64,000 nt of DNA, from the NCBI GenBank assembly GCA_905221605.1, contig CAJNDS010001225.1, forward strand, positions 273,501-337,500, given 5' to 3'. Below the pieces are notes generated by a model. The model had not been told where the DNA came from, did not search any database, and saw only the letters and a list, made by a program, of their open reading frames with translations. The stretch is from Symbiodinium natans (taxonomy: Eukaryota; Sar; Dinophyceae; Suessiales; Symbiodiniaceae). This document shows positions 37,871-51,655 of this stretch, piece by piece. A program made the translations under genes and the position numbers. The first letter of the stretch is position 1. Every line of letters starts with the position of its first letter.

Positions 37871-38014
37871 CTGCTTCGGTCTGCGTACCCTACGCAAGCC
37901 CTCAGGCGTTGAAGACATCCATCAGGGAGTTCCGACCACCAAGCTGCGCGCCAAGGATGCCAGGTTTAGGGTTTAAGGTTATAGGGTTATAGGGTTATAG
38001 GGTTATAGGGTTAT

Positions 38015-38102
38015 ACAGTCCTTCATAGAGTGATAGAGATTCTAGCAGCCCCTACTATAATCCCTACTAAGGACTATTAGTATAAGGGGGAACATCCCAA
38101 CT
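38015..38102. mobile_element. Family B element, left end missing
   Basis: CAGTCCTTCATAGAGTGATA ... CCCTACTAAGGACTATTAGT then AAGGGGGAACATCCCAAC. The left terminus is replaced by a short GGGTTATA octamer run (37976-38014). Confidence 0.7.
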
Positions 38103-38954
38103 AAGCCCCTTACCAACATGCGGAAAACTGCAAGAGAGTTGCATGACTGTGCACCCCCGAACCCTGAACCCCCTCATCCCCCGAAGGGTCCCCCAAATCC
38201 TCGACCCTCAACCCGCTACAAGCCCGAAGCCACCAGAGAAAATCCTGAACTCTGGAACTTGAACCCAACAACTCCTAAGCCCCTAAACCCCGAACATTAG
38301 ACCCTGAATACTATAAACCCAAGGCTGAGCTCTAAACCCTAAACCCTAAACCCTAAACCCTAAACCCGAAACCCTAAACCCTAAACCTGCGCCCATCCTC
38401 GGGGAGCTGGGCTTCGAAACTCGGGACCCTGTCGATGTGGATGAGCAGCAGCTCCAGCGTGAAACCGCCTGAGCCCGGTTTAGGGTTTAGGGTTTGGGGT
38501 TTAGGGTTTAGGGTTCAGGGTCTATAGGGTTTCGGGTTTAGGGTTTGACCGGTCTGGGGCTTCAGGGTTTTGCAGGGTTCGGGTTTGAGGGTCAAGGGTT
38601 TTTTGGGTTGGGGGCCTAGGGCTTGGCGTGTTGAAAGCCGTTTTTTTGCAGGGGGGTTAGGTTTAAGTTTAGGGGCTTGAGGTAAGTGGTTCATCCAGGG
38701 GTTGCAGCAGGGCTTCAGGGTCAGCATCAGCATGAACCCCACTCTTCTAGAAGAGCGAAGATAAGCCGGAAGGACAGCTACAGGGCATAGCATGCCTTAA
38801 ACACCCTAAACCCTAAACCCTAAACCCTGAACCCTAAAACCTAAACCCTAGGCTTTAGGAAGAAGGGGTCTCAGAAGGTTAGGGTGCCGGGGAAGTCTCT
38901 CCCATACGAAACGCCTGATTGTGTGAAGGGGGCACTTAGGGTTTCGGGTTAGGG

Positions 38955-39055
38955 TCCCCGTTATACTCACAGTCATTCTTAGGGATCAAAAAAATGGGCG
39001 GGGAGTACTATAATCCCTATTAAGGACTGTTAGAATACGCCTGAACATGCCAAGT
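38955..39055. mobile_element. Family B element, near complete
   Basis: CCCCGTTATACTCACAGTCA ... AGTACTATAATCCCTATTAA GGACTGTTAGAATA ... GAACATGCCAAGTT. Arms are inverted and diverged. It ends about 60 bp before the first GT array. Confidence 0.7.
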
Positions 39056-39115
39056 TGAGGGATTTAAAGGGCACTTGGTAAACCATTTAGGGTTGGAGGC
39101 TTCCAGGCTTTGCAT

Positions 39116-39244
39116 ATGTGTGTGTGTGTGTGTGTCTATGTGTGTGTGTGTGTCTATGTGTGTGTCTATGTGTGTGTGTGTGTGTCTGTGTCTGCGTCTG
39201 CGTCTGCGTCTGTGTCTGTGTCTGTGTCTGTGTCCGTGTGTGTG

Positions 39245-39279
<35 letters not shown>

Positions 39280-39668
39280 GTCCGTGTCTGTGTCTGTGTG
39301 TGTGTGTGTGTCTGTGTGTCTGTGTGTCTGTGTGTCTGTGTGTCCATGTGTCCGTGTCCGTGTCTCTGTGTGTGTGTGTGTGCATGCGTGTGCGTGTGTG
39401 CGTGTGTGCGTGTGTGCGTGTGTGCGTGTGTGCGTGTGTGAGTGTGCGCGTGTGCGCGTGTGCGCGTGTGCGCGTGTGCGCGTGTGCGCGTGTGCGCGTG
39501 TGCGCGTGTGCGCGTGTGCGCGTGTGCGCGTGTGCGCGTGTGCTCGTGTGCGCGTGTGCGCGTGTGCGCGTGTGCGCGTGTGCGCGTGTGCGCGTGTGCG
39601 CGTGTGCGCGTGTGCGCGTGTGCGCGTGTGCGCGTGTGCGCGTGTGCGCGTGTGCGCGTGTGCGCGTG
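39116..39668 (+). repeat. GT/GC microsatellite array 1
   Basis: About 550 bp of TG-based repeats. The left half is TGTG/TCTG with variants; 39442-39668 is a nearly pure octamer TGTGCGCG. Long open frames in all phases (CVCV, HTHT words) are artefacts of the repeat. Alternating purine-pyrimidine sequence like this favours Z-DNA. Confidence 0.95.
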
Positions 39669-41615
39669 CCTTGTGGACGTAATGGCCTTTAAAAGTGGCT
39701 TCAACCTCCAAAAGGACGTTAAAACAAGGGATTTGTGATTTTAAGATACATTTGGGATTTTTAAAGGTAAGGCCTTGAGTGGCCAACATGACTACAATTC
39801 AAACCTCGAAGGCTCTGAAGCAACAGTCTAAAGGCTTGTAGTTTTTGAGTGGTTTAATTTTTTCTTGTATTCATTATATAGGGTTCGGTTTTTTCTCTCG
39901 GCTCGGGTTGTCCCTACCTTGTGGACGTAATGGCCTTTAAAAGTGGCTTCAACCTCCAAAAGGACGTTAAAACAAGGGATTTGTGCTTTTAAGATACATT
40001 CGGGATTTTTTAAAGGTAAGGCCTTGAGTGGCCGATACGATTACCAATTCAAACCTCGAAGGCTCTGAAGCAACAGTCTAAAGGCTTGTTTGTAGTTTTT
40101 GAGTGACTTTATTTTTTCCTGTATTCATTATACAGGGTTTGTTTTTTTTCTCTAGGCTCTGGTTGTCCCTACCTCGTGGACGTAATGGCCTTCAAATGTG
40201 GCTTCAACCTCCAAAAGGATGTTAAAACAAGGGATTTGTGATTTTAAGATACATTTGGGATTTTTAAAGGTAAGGCCTTGAGTGGCCGATTTCGCATGAT
40301 TTCATGGGGTATACTAGAAAAAATGGGAATAGTGCTCCAGCTAACAATGTAGAGAGAACTCACTGTACGAAGCACAGAATTTGCGACCGAATGTTTGGCA
40401 ACACGACAGTGGTGGCATTTTGGGCATTATATGTATCGCAGACACGGCGTTTGCTTCCACATTCAACACTGTATATTACCAAATGTTGTGCTAACCGCCA
40501 CCGATAACAGGAGTCTTGAGCTATGATGCTTTGGGCCAAAACTCCCTTCTTGTTTCCCTTATATTGTGGGTTGAAGGCTTATAGTGGGTTTAGGGTCTGT
40601 GTCACATTTGGGTTTTGGGCTTGGGTTCGGGCGCAGTGTTTTTTGTCTTCAAACACACAGTCGGGCTTGGGACAGGGCGAGCGGCACCGGGGCACGTTTA
40701 GGCAAATAGAGCACGTGCATTTCTACGTTTTCGACGCTTTTTAACTAGCATTTTGGGGGATTTTAACTAGCGCTCGAACGTTTTCGACGCTCCCAGCTCG
40801 CATGGGTAACCCGCGTGAAAGGCCTGAGTTTTTAGGCCTGGCACATGATGGTTGTGTGCGTACCAACCTTGTGGACGTAATGGCCTTCAAAATGTCTTCA
40901 ACCTCCAAAAGGACGTTGCAACAAGGGATTTGTGATTTTAAGATACATTCGGGATTTTTTAAAGGTAAGGCCTTGAGTGGCCGATACGACTACCAATTCA
41001 AACCTCGAAGGCTCTGAAGCAACAGTCTAAAGGCTTGTAGTTTTTGAGTGGCTTAGTTTTTTCCTGTATTCATTATACAGGGTTTATGTTTTTTCTCTCG
41101 GCTCTGGTCGTCCCTACCTTGTGGACGTCATGGCCTTTAAAAGTGGCTTCAACCTCCAGACGTTAAAATTAAGGGATTTGTGATTTTAAGATTCATTTGG
41201 AATTTTTGAAGGTAAGGCCTTGAGTGGCCGATATGACTACCAATTCAAACCTTCAAACCTCGAAGGCTCTGAAGCAACAGTCTAAAGGCTTGTAGTTTTT
41301 GAGTGGCTTAGTTTTGTTCCCTGTATTCATTACACAGGGTTCGGTTTTTTTCTCTCGGCTCTGGTTGTCCCTACCTTGTGGACGTAATGGCCTTTAAATG
41401 TGGCTTCAACCTCCAAAAGGACGTTAAAACAAGGGATTTGTGATTTAAAGATACATCTGGGACCGGTAAAGCCTTGGGTGGCCGATACGACTACCAATTC
41501 AAACCTCGAAGGCTCTGAAGCAACAGTTTAAAGGCTTGTCGTTTTTGAGTGGCTTAATTTTGTCCTGTATTCATTATACAGGGTGGGTTTTTTCTCTCGG
41601 CTCTGGTTGTCCCTA
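39669..41615 (+). repeat. ~250-bp tandem repeat, six copies with an interruption
   Basis: Unit starts CCTTGTGGACGTAATGGCC and contains GGATTTGTGATTTTAAGATA and GGCCTTGAGTGGCCGAT. Unit starts: 39669, 39917, 40172 (truncated after ~115 bp), 40867, 41117, 41374, so periods of 248-257 bp. The third unit breaks at about 40287 and resumes at 40867. Not coding: the short open frames differ between copies. Confidence 0.9.
40287..40866. other. Unique insertion inside the tandem repeat
   Basis: About 580 bp of non-repetitive sequence interrupting the 250-bp array. It has a 67-codon frame from 40304 without recognisable motifs. No inverted or direct terminal repeats were found. Confidence 0.55.
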
Positions 41616-41825
41616 GCGTGCATCAGTCAGGCCATGGAGGCATAATCAATCCCATATATACGGCTTTTCATCACATAGCAGGTGTATTTCATACACAATG
41701 CACTCGCTCAGGCACAGATGCCACAAAACCGCAGGATTTTAAGGGTCATTTCGAAACGTCGCTTATATTAGGGGTCATTTCGAAACGTAACCAAAGACAG
41801 AAATAGAGGACATTTAGTCCTCAAG

Positions 41826-42830
<1,005 letters not shown>

Positions 42831-43908
42831 ATAGATATATACATGTACACATACCTATATAAACATAAAACGAAACAATACAAATAGATAAAGAAGTAGA
42901 TATATACATATGTATCAAGGCTGTTAGGCTTAAGGCTTAGAGCTTAGGCGGTACGAAACAGGGGCCTTCCCTTCCAGAGGGATCAGGGCATCATCCTGAT
43001 GCTGGCCTTAGGGCGTAGGGGCTTCGGAGATCTTTAAGGTTTAGGGTTTAGGGCTTCTTGAAACCTGGAAAGCCTCCTGCCTTTGATGCACCAGCGCTTG
43101 TTCGGCAAGACTTGCAGCGATCGCCGGAGGATTCCTGCAAACAAAGCTTACGTGCCATTCGTAGAAGCACTAACCCTAAACCCTAAACCCTAAACCCTAA
43201 ACCCTAAATATAGTAGAGGCCATTTAGGCGTTAGGGCCTCGTTGCTTCCAAGAACTCGAGCTGCTCCTCGTGTCCACGAGATAAAAGTGCCAAAAGACTG
43301 CACTATGTACTTGCAGTTCTCGAGAAGCTCTACACCCAAGGTCCAGCTACCCGGTTCACTAAACAGGGCTTGGCCAAAGGATTTCGTAGGTGAGGGCTTC
43401 GTGAGTTCTTCATCCTGACAGTCGTACGAAGGTTATGGCAAGAAGCAGCCACCAACAAAAGGAGTTTTGGGGATAAGCAAGCCTTGCCAGGGCTTTGGGG
43501 TTCAAAATTGTAGCCTCGGCGTTGGGCCTTCTTTTCTGAATCCTCAGCCGGTGGGGCATTGCACAATGACTTTTGCAAGCTACAAACGCCCTAGAATCCC
43601 AAAGTCAAGCCCCTCCCGGGCCCCTCCCCCTAACATGCGGAGCGTCTTCTTAAGTTGTGGCACCCCTAAACCATTAAACCGAAACAGTCACTGGCTCCGT
43701 GTGTGTCATCATTCCTTCACTTCGCCCGCTCAAGCCCTAAACCTCAGACCTCACGTCCCGAACCCCCAACTATGTCAGAAACAGTAGTAGTGAGCAGAGT
43801 TTTCATATTTTTTGAAGGGGGCTGGCAAGAGACAAACCTGATCGTGCGGGAATCTCGCCGAACAATTGGCTGGAAGAAGATTCCGATCCCAAAACGAACT
43901 GAACCCCT

Positions 43909-44168
43909 CAAAGCCTTCCCCAAAAGAAACACTTAAGAACGGATTGGAGCCCAAAACAACCCTAAACCTTAACGCCTTCCCCAGAAAGAACACCTAAGAA
44001 CCGGATTTGTGCCCATAAGAAGAAAATGAAACCCTAGACCTTACAGTCTTTAAAAACCGGATTTGTGCCTGAAAAACTAGGTTTGTTCCAAAAACAAAGT
44101 AAATCAAACCCTAAAATGTAAAGCCTTCCTCAAAAAGAAACACTTAAGAACCGAATTTGCGCCCAACA
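43909..44168. repeat. ~70-bp degenerate tandem repeat
   Basis: Four imperfect copies of a unit around GCCTTCCCCAAAAGAAACAC then TTAAGAACCGGATTTGTGCC, at about 43911, 43973, 44042 (partial) and 44120. Confidence 0.75.
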
Positions 44169-46195
44169 CCAACTAGACCCTAAAAAAAAAACCCTACACC
44201 CTAAACCCTAAACCCCAAACCCCAAACCCTAAACCCTAAACCCGAAACCCTAAACCCTAAACCCTAAATGAAACGGATGCGAGCCTGGGCCACCCTGTCG
44301 GATCATCTGCTGGAGATGCAGCGTCAGAGAGGGCAGCTGGGAGTCCTGGAAAACCTTCCATGGGTTTAGGGTTTAGGGTTTAGGGTTTAGGGTTTAGGGC
44401 TTAGGGTTTAAGGTTTAGGGCTTAGGGGTGGTTTAGGGGGGTTTAGGGTTTAGGAATTGTAGGGTTTGCCGTCCAAGCCAAACCCCCCGCCCCCACCAAA
44501 CCCTGAACCCTCAAGTCCTACACACTTCAGATCCGAAGTTGAGAGGAACCTCAGAATATGGGTAGGCAGTCCCTTCTCTGCGCACATTGGAGGTCCAGTT
44601 TAGGACATAGGCTACAAAAAGGCACTCTCCTTATGTAAGCATGAGATTGATAGGTTTAGGGTGTTATAGTTTTATGTTTTAGGGTTTAAGTAGGCGTCTC
44701 TGGGTCAGACCTCGTGTAGGGGGCAGACTACTTGCAAGAATGTGCCGTCGTCCGTGCCCCCAATGCTGAGCCCCCCTTATTGTAAACATCTATTTGACCA
44801 GACACCTTCCAACACCTAGCTCAGTAGCAGGACTGTTTGAGAATCAGGTCCCCCCCCCCCCCCCCCCTCAATTCTCCAGCCAGACTGAAATATCGAATTT
44901 GGGGGGGGAAGAGTGGAGGGGAGGAGGGCTAGTTGAAGGAGAATGGATTACACACATTCCCATACTAACGGTATCTACGTACCTACATGCATGAGCACAC
45001 ACATACACACACGCACACACGCACGGGGAAACATCAAATCGCAGGCTTACGCTGTAAGCCCAAAGCAACCCTCCTTCTAGAGCATACCGCCCACTCCACG
45101 GGAAAGCCTCCAAATGCACTAGGTTGCCCCTCTTTAAACACCCTGAAGCCTGCCAAACGATTCTAAGGGGAAGCAAACATATCCTGAAGACCTGCGTGGC
45201 TTCTAAGCCCACCAACTATGCAGGCGCCTATTTAGGATGGGTTTCGGGTTTAGTCGGTTTAGGGTTTAGGGTTACAAGGGTTTCGGAGGTTTAGGGGGGT
45301 TAAGGATGTCCACTCCTGGCTTGGGCCTTGAAGATTCAGAACTCTGAGCCCCATAGGGTTTAGGCTTGGGGCTTTGGGGTTTAGGTTTAGTGTTTAGGGT
45401 CTCGGCTTCGAAATTCCAGGCAAACTTGATTTGTACGACCTTCGAGAAGCCATCTGCACACTCTTGCCTGCTGACCGTTGCAGCTCGTCTCGCCGTAGCC
45501 TGCGGCAGCCATGCAGCGGAACAGACCCGGCCCTAAACCCGTAAATCCTAAACCTGACCGTCACCTTCAATTACAGGGTTAATGATTGCGCGGCCTTGCG
45601 CGGCCACTTAGGTATAAACCCTCCCCCACCAAAAAAGGAGAACCCTTGTGACAGAACGCCCCAAACCCCAAACCCCAAACCCTAAACCCTAAAAACCCTA
45701 AACCCTAAACCCTAAAACCTAACCCCCCCCCCCCAAAAAAAAAAAAAAAAAAAAAAAAAGAAAAAGGTACCCCCTCCGCCCCAGGCCCAGGGCCGCAGGA
45801 GGCTTGGGTTTGGGAGCAAAACCATAGGCTTAGGGTTGGGTAGGGTTTAGGGTTTAGGGTTTTAGGGTTTAGGGTTTTTAGGGTTTAGGGTTTAGGGTTT
45901 AGGTTTGGGTTTAGGGTTTAGGTTTAGGGTTTAGGGTTTAGGGGGTTTAGGGTTTAGGGGGTTTAGGGTTAGGGTTTGGGTGTTTAGGGTTTTAGGGTTA
46001 GGGTTTAGGGTTATGCAGCAACACGTGAAAGACGTCCAATGCCACAAGCCTGTGCAGCCGAACTTTCGCAGCACCTCCTGGCAAACCTGGGCGCGTCGGC
46101 GAGGATTATCATCGGAGGCCAAGGATCTAAGAATCCGTCTACTTCAGTCCTAAACCCTAAACTCTAAACCCGAAACCCTAAACCCTAAACCCTGC

Positions 46196-46272
46196 TGAGA
46201 GAAGGGAGAGGAAAGGGAGGGAGGAGGGAGAGAGAAAGAGAGAGAGCGAGAGACACAGAGAGAGGGAGAGAG
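46196..46272 (+). repeat. Purine-only (GA-rich) tract
   Basis: About 77 bp almost entirely A and G (GAGAGAAGGGAGAGGAAAGG and onward) with two C interruptions. Such tracts can form triplex H-DNA. Confidence 0.9.
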
Positions 46273-47389
46273 TCGTATAGCATAAAGCCGCCAAGATTAT
46301 CGAGAGCTGACCAGATTCATGGATTTCACCAGAACTGGTCGAGCACCCACTCCCCCCCCCCCCCTCCCCGCCCCCCGCGGATCCAATTCGCGCCCCTCAA
46401 GAGGGGCTTGGGTCCCTTGCATATCTACCCTAAACCCTAAACCCTAAACGCTAAACTCTGAACCCTAACCCCTAAACCCATAAACCCTAAACCCTAACAG
46501 AAAATAAAGCCTAAAGCCTAAACCACATCTTTTAGACGACTGGCCACAAGGCGGGGGTCCTCTGTTCTAGGACAACACCCCGAAGACACCTAGGTTGGGG
46601 TTTAGGGTTTAGGGCTTTTGGTTTATAGTCCGATAAGTCCCAAACATTGTGTGCGCTGGCAACGCCAGCTCCTACTTGTGCTAAACCAGTCTTCAATTGG
46701 GCGAGCTTCGACTACTAAACCCTCTAGACCCTAAATCCCAACCAAATCAGACAAGGAGCGGCTGAATCCTGTCCACGAGAGGGTGGCGTTGTTATACTTC
46801 GGGTTCATAGGGTTTAGGGTTTGGGTCCTTCTTGAGGCTTGTATGGGGCTTTTTGAGAAGAACTGTAGGGCTTAGGCTTAGGGGGGCCGAAATGGCGCCC
46901 GAACCCTTGGCCTCTAAGAGTTGTTATCTTGCTTGAGCGATTCGGGGGCGTATCGACCGCGGGTCTCTACCGTTCAACCCCTCAACCCCGAAACCTTAAA
47001 CCCCAAAACTAAACCTAAACGAGCGAATGCTGCACATCTTTGCGGGTGTGGCCCACACTTGCACAAAACCCTATTTGCTCAAGAAAGCCCGAAAAATTGC
47101 AAAGAAAACCAATAGTCCCTATATTGCCCTGACAAGGAAGAATATTTGCTAGTTGGCGGTTTCCGAAATTAGGGTACCTTATTGAGGTCGGGGATCCTAC
47201 TCTTGGAAGATCTATATTAGGGGTCCCCTATTTTCGCAAGGTTTTTTTTGTTGTTTTTTCTTTTTGGGGGGGGAAAGTGGGGGGGGGTTCTTAAGCAAAT
47301 AGTAGTATACCCTAAAGCCTGAACCTGAACCTCTGTCTGCCTACAACTACAAGAGCCCCCTAAACCCAAAACCCTCACACCCAACACAC

Positions 47390-47486
47390 TAGGGTTTAGG
47401 GTTTAGGGTTTAGGGTTCAGGGTTCAGGGTTCAGGGTTTAGGGTTTAGGGTTTAGGGTTTAGGGTTTAGGGTTTAGGGTTTAGGGT
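47390..47486 (+). repeat. TTTAGGG array with TTCAGGG block
   Basis: About fourteen heptamers; three consecutive TTCAGGG variants in the first half. Confidence 0.9.
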
Positions 47487-47560
47487 TCTCGGCGGGTCCT
47501 GTTGGCGCCATGGCAGTCCTTCGGACTCATCTCGACCCTTGCGACCAAGGATTGGATCGG

Positions 47561-47670
47561 TTTAGGGTTTAGGGTTTAGGGTTTAGGGTTTAGGGTTTAG
47601 GGTTTAGGGTTTAGGGTTTAGGGTTTAGGGTTTAGGGTTTAGGGTTTAGGGTTTAGGGTTTAGGGTTTAG
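47561..47670 (+). repeat. TTTAGGG interstitial array
   Basis: About sixteen perfect units, 75 bp after the previous array. Confidence 0.95.
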
Positions 47671-47788
47671 GTCTTCAGGTTGCTTGTTGTTTTGGGCTTC
47701 TCCGGGAGCCTTCTTGCTTATGCTTCGGGCGGGTCAGCGTGTAGGGTTTAGGGCTTACAGGGTTCTGGATGTTCAGGAACCCTAAACC

Positions 47789-47852
47789 CTAACCCTAAAC
47801 CCTAAACCCTAAACCCTAAACCCTAAACCCTAAACCCTAAACCCTAAACCCT
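47789..47852 (-). repeat. CCCTAAA interstitial array
   Basis: About nine units, inverted relative to the array at 47561. Confidence 0.9.
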
Positions 47853-47927
47853 AGGCTGCTAGAATACGGCAGCCTTTTATGAGAAGGACCCTTCTTCTGG
47901 AGAGATGCCTCTAGTCGTAGAAATACA

Positions 47928-48004
47928 TAATATATATATATATGTATATATATATATATGTATATATGTATATATGTATGTATGTATATATGTATATATA
48001 TATA
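47928..48004. repeat. TA/TATG dinucleotide tract
   Basis: Alternating TATATATG and TATG units over about 77 bp, followed by CACACACA. Confidence 0.95.
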
Positions 48005-48281
48005 CACACACAAAAGCAAGAGGGAAACACGGGATAAACTTGGGCGTGGGCTTGCAGGCTTACCCGCGAATGTCCGTCTCAGAAGCACCCGTAAGAAACG
48101 TCGGTGAAACTTTATGGATACCAACTGGGTAAGCCTTAGGCTCAAAAATAGCCCAAAAACCTGATACAATAAAGCATTTGGGCCCAAGAACCCTTAAATA
48201 AGAGTTCTTGCCGTCGGCCTAGGGTTTTCAGGGAGCTACGGGATTCGCTTCAGCGCCGGGTTCCGCCCTCAGGACCCACAA

Positions 48282-48377
48282 CTTGGGATGCTCCCCCTTC
48301 AAACAGTCCTTCATAGGCATTATAATCGGGTACTATAATCCCTATTAAGAACTGTCAAAAAAAGGGGGAACATCCCC
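48282..48377. mobile_element. Family B element, complete
   Basis: Left end CTTGGGATGCTCCCCCTTC, AACAGTCCTTCATAGG, then ATAATCCCTATTAAGAACTG and AAGGGGGAACATCCCC. The arms are inverted over about 35 bp. Confidence 0.8.
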
Positions 48378-50729
48378 ACAACCAAAACCCTGAACTCTCA
48401 ACCCTCAATCCGCAACTGCTTGAAGTCCGCGTGGCCAAACGATTCGCCGGATGCCGCGCTGTAGCAGCCTCAGACAGAGGCAAGGCCTTGTTTTGGGGAC
48501 GGGGGGGAGGGGGGTAGGGTGAGGGGTGTAGGGTGAGGGGTTTAGTGTTCGACGGTAGAAGATGTCGCCCTCGTAAGAGCAATCGTAGTCGTGGTAGGAT
48601 CTGTATACTGTACATCCAGTCCACGTCGTTATTCTGTGCGGACATCGAAAAAACTCCATGACATCGCAAACATCTAGGGTTTAGGGTTTAGGGTTTACGG
48701 TTTAGGGGTCGAGGCCGCAAGGACCTTTAGGGCCGAGGGGGTCAAAGCCAGTAACCCTAAGCCCTGTAAACCGTGTAGTTTAGGGTCTATAGGCTTAGGC
48801 AACCCTAAACCCTAAACTCTAAACCCTAAACCCTAAACCCTCAACCCTCAACCCTAAACCCTAAACCCTAAACCCTAAACCCTAAACCCGTGCCAAGACA
48901 CGCCAGCAGGCCCGAGCCGTCGGCGACCTCGCCGCTGACGAAGGCGACATCCTCCCCTTGCAGGCGCCCCCACAACGCTCCAAGTATGGATTTAGGTTTA
49001 GGGTGTAGGGTTTAGGGTTTAGGGCTTAGGCTTGGATTTCAGGCTTTCCCACAACTTGGTTTATCTGTTGTGTTCTTGGGGGGAGGGGGGGGGGGTTCCC
49101 CTACAGATCTTCCAGTCAAAGAAGATCCCCTTTAAAAAAGCTCGGATCCTTGGTGGAACTCAGGGAATGTAACAACTACAAATGAAGCCCGACTTTCTGG
49201 CAGAGTCTGTAGCCAATACCGGCTATGGAGCCTTAGGGCTAGATTCGAATTAAGACCTCAAAGCCTAACCCTAAACCCTGAACCCTAAACCCTTAAACCC
49301 TAGGGCTTTAGGGGCTTTTCGAGCTTCAGATTCTTCAGGGTTTTGGCTGCAGGGTGGTGATTTGCAGGTTCAGCAAGGGCGGCTGCTACCATACATCGCG
49401 AATTTCCTAAAGAGCCGAACACCCTGATCCCAGCCCAAAACTTTGACTGCCTGACATACCCGGAAGTCATGTGTCTAACCCGGAACCCCAAATCCTAAAC
49501 CTTAACCTATATCCCCGCCGGCAGCCCCCGCATACGTGTTCACAAGAGCCACTCCAGTTCAACCCCTAACCCCTCAACCCTAAAACCCTAAAGCCTTAAA
49601 ACCCGAATTTCCTAAGGCCCTCAACCCCCCAAACCCTCAACCCCCAGACCCTAAACCCCTAACAGAGACAACGACAAAAACAAGCATTCAAACACAGCTT
49701 TGGGCGCAGGTGGGGGGGGGGTTGGGGCCCTACTGCCACCAAGCAGCCAGACGACAGGCCTGTGATGTCCTCCAAAGATACTGGAGCTCTCAAAAGCTGT
49801 TCCGAGCACTGCACAAACCCAAACCCTAAGCCCCAAGCCTTAGGCCCTAAGCCCTAAGCCCAAAGCCCTAGGCCTAAACCCCAAGTGCTACACAACTTAC
49901 ATACAACTAAGGTTAGTTTAAGCCATAACCCGTTAAGCCTTCGCAAGGGACATCGTAGCCCTAAAGCAATGAGCCCAAATGAATGCCCTATACCCTGACC
50001 CCTAAACCCACTGAGACATATGAGGTTCCCTCCATCTTACGACCCTCTGTAACCCCATACAACGACACACCTGAACCCCGATACACCCCTATTCCGTAAG
50101 ACCCAAACCCCTGACAACTAAACTCGAAACTTGAACTGCTAACCCTGAGCCCCTTAAATGGTGGTGGTGGTGCGGGGGTGGGGGGGGAGTGCACTCTCTC
50201 AAACCACAAACCATTTAGGAACTTAGGAATAGGGTTGAGGATGACATACCAGGACCTAGAGTGGGCCCGCATACCTTCTTGTTTGTTTGATTGTTTGTTT
50301 GTTATGTTGGTTTCCTTTCCCTTCTAAACCTCTTAAAGCCAAAGAAGGGGTAGCTTGTTTATATTTGTTTACATCAAGTGTACTCTGAGCTGAGCGATCG
50401 CGCCATATTTGATTGTCCCATCAAGCTTTTGGGCCTGCTGCTTTTTTAACGTGCCCTGATGAGGTTCACCCAAACACACAAAGCAAGGCACACTTAGTAG
50501 CCGTTCGGGACGTGACGCGGGACGCGCGTCTGGGGACGCGGTCCGGGACGTGGCCGCTGACCCTCCTCAGGACGCAGCCTGCTCCAGGTCTATAGAAAGC
50601 GATGCGGCGCTCGCGTGCGTTTCCAAGGGGGTGGGAAAACGCACGTGTACTTGTGTTTTGAGTTTAGGGTTTCGGGGCTCGTCCCAAGGTTCGTTCCTTC
50701 CCCTTCCCCTCCCCTCCCCCCCTTTCCCT
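48378..50729. other. Spacer-rich region without recognisable genes
   Basis: Includes a 104-codon minus-strand frame at 48355-48669 whose translation crosses decayed CCCTAAA-like words, and a run of unique sequence at 50240-50640 with GGGACGCGCG motifs. ITR arrays at 48795-48890 and 49005-49025. Nothing I can assign to a family. Confidence 0.5.
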
Positions 50730-51530
50730 CCAATGACCCTTAGCTGTGTCCAAAAAGGCTCTGTGCATTTCGGGAGGCCTGGAAAATGCACGGCAGCTTT
50801 CGGTTTCCGGGTTCAGGGTTTGGGGCTTTGGGCCTCGAGGTTTTTGCACAGAATGACTCCTGCCTATAGCCCCCCAACGTGATTCCCCCAGAACCCCTAA
50901 GGAACCTCATGAGGACACCTGCCAGAAGGCTCTGTACCGTCCAAGAAGGCTCTGTGCGCTTTGGGGGGCCTTGGAAAATGCACGGGAGCTTTCGGGTTCA
51001 GGGTTCGGGTTGAGGGCCGCAAGGAATGCGTGCGTTTTCGAGATTTTTGCACTACGTGATTCCCCCAGAACCCCCCTACGGAACCTCATGAGGACACCTG
51101 CCAGAGGGCTCTGCGCTGTCCCAGCAGGCTCTGTGCGTTTTGGGGGGCCCTGGAAAATGCACGGGAGCTTTCGGGTTCAGGGTTCGGGTTGAGGGCCGCA
51201 AGGACTGCGTGCGTTTTCCGAGATTTTTGCACTACGTGATTCCCCCAGAAGCCCCCTACGGAACCTCATGAGGACACCTGCCAGAAGGCTCTGCGCTGTC
51301 CCAGCAGGCTCTGTGCGTTTTGGGGGGCCTGGAAAACGCACGGGAGCTTTCGTTCGGAGGTTTTTCGCCCCCAGGAACCTCAAAGAACCTCATGAGGCCC
51401 ATCCAGAAGGCTCTGCACTGTCCGCAAAAGCGCTGTGCGTTTCAGGAGGCCTGGAAAATGCACGGAGCTTTCGGGTTCAGGGTGCAGGGCTTCGGGTGTG
51501 CGTTCTTACAGGGCCTGAAAACGCATGGGG
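50730..51530 (+). repeat. ~180-bp tandem repeat, five units
   Basis: Unit core CTCTGTGCGTTTTGGGGGGC then TGGAAAATGCACGGGAGCTT and TTTTTGCACTACGTGATTCC. Core positions 50759, 50950, 51129, 51309 and 51431, so periods 191, 179, 180 and 122 bp. Open frames shift between copies and are not conserved, arguing against coding. Confidence 0.9.
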
Positions 51531-51655
51531 ACATTCCCTTTCTGTGCAGAGTTGCTCTTGATTTTAGGACGTGTGTGCTGAAGACGCAAGTTTCTAGGAC
51601 GCGCGTGCTGGACGCCGGGACGCGCGTCCCGAGGCAGCTAAGAAGGCACACTTAG

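Larger units (their letters stand above)
42831..47389. other. Mixed spacer and telomere-repeat mosaic
   Basis: Unique spacers near 43050-43660, 44500-45230 and 45400-45560 show only short frames without recognisable domains. A poly-C/poly-A junction lies at 45723-45760. ITR arrays are shorter and less dense here than elsewhere. Confidence 0.55.

Noticed and set aside
39075-39789. Large open frames across the GT arrays (CVCV, HTHT, RVRV words), also at 41768-42918 and 55635-57123
   Set aside because: Dinucleotide-type repeats leave several frames open on both strands at once; there is no protein signal beyond the repeat.
50730-51561. Coding interpretation of the 180-bp tandem repeat
   Set aside because: Unit lengths of 191, 179, 180 and 122 bp do not preserve one frame, and translations differ from copy to copy.
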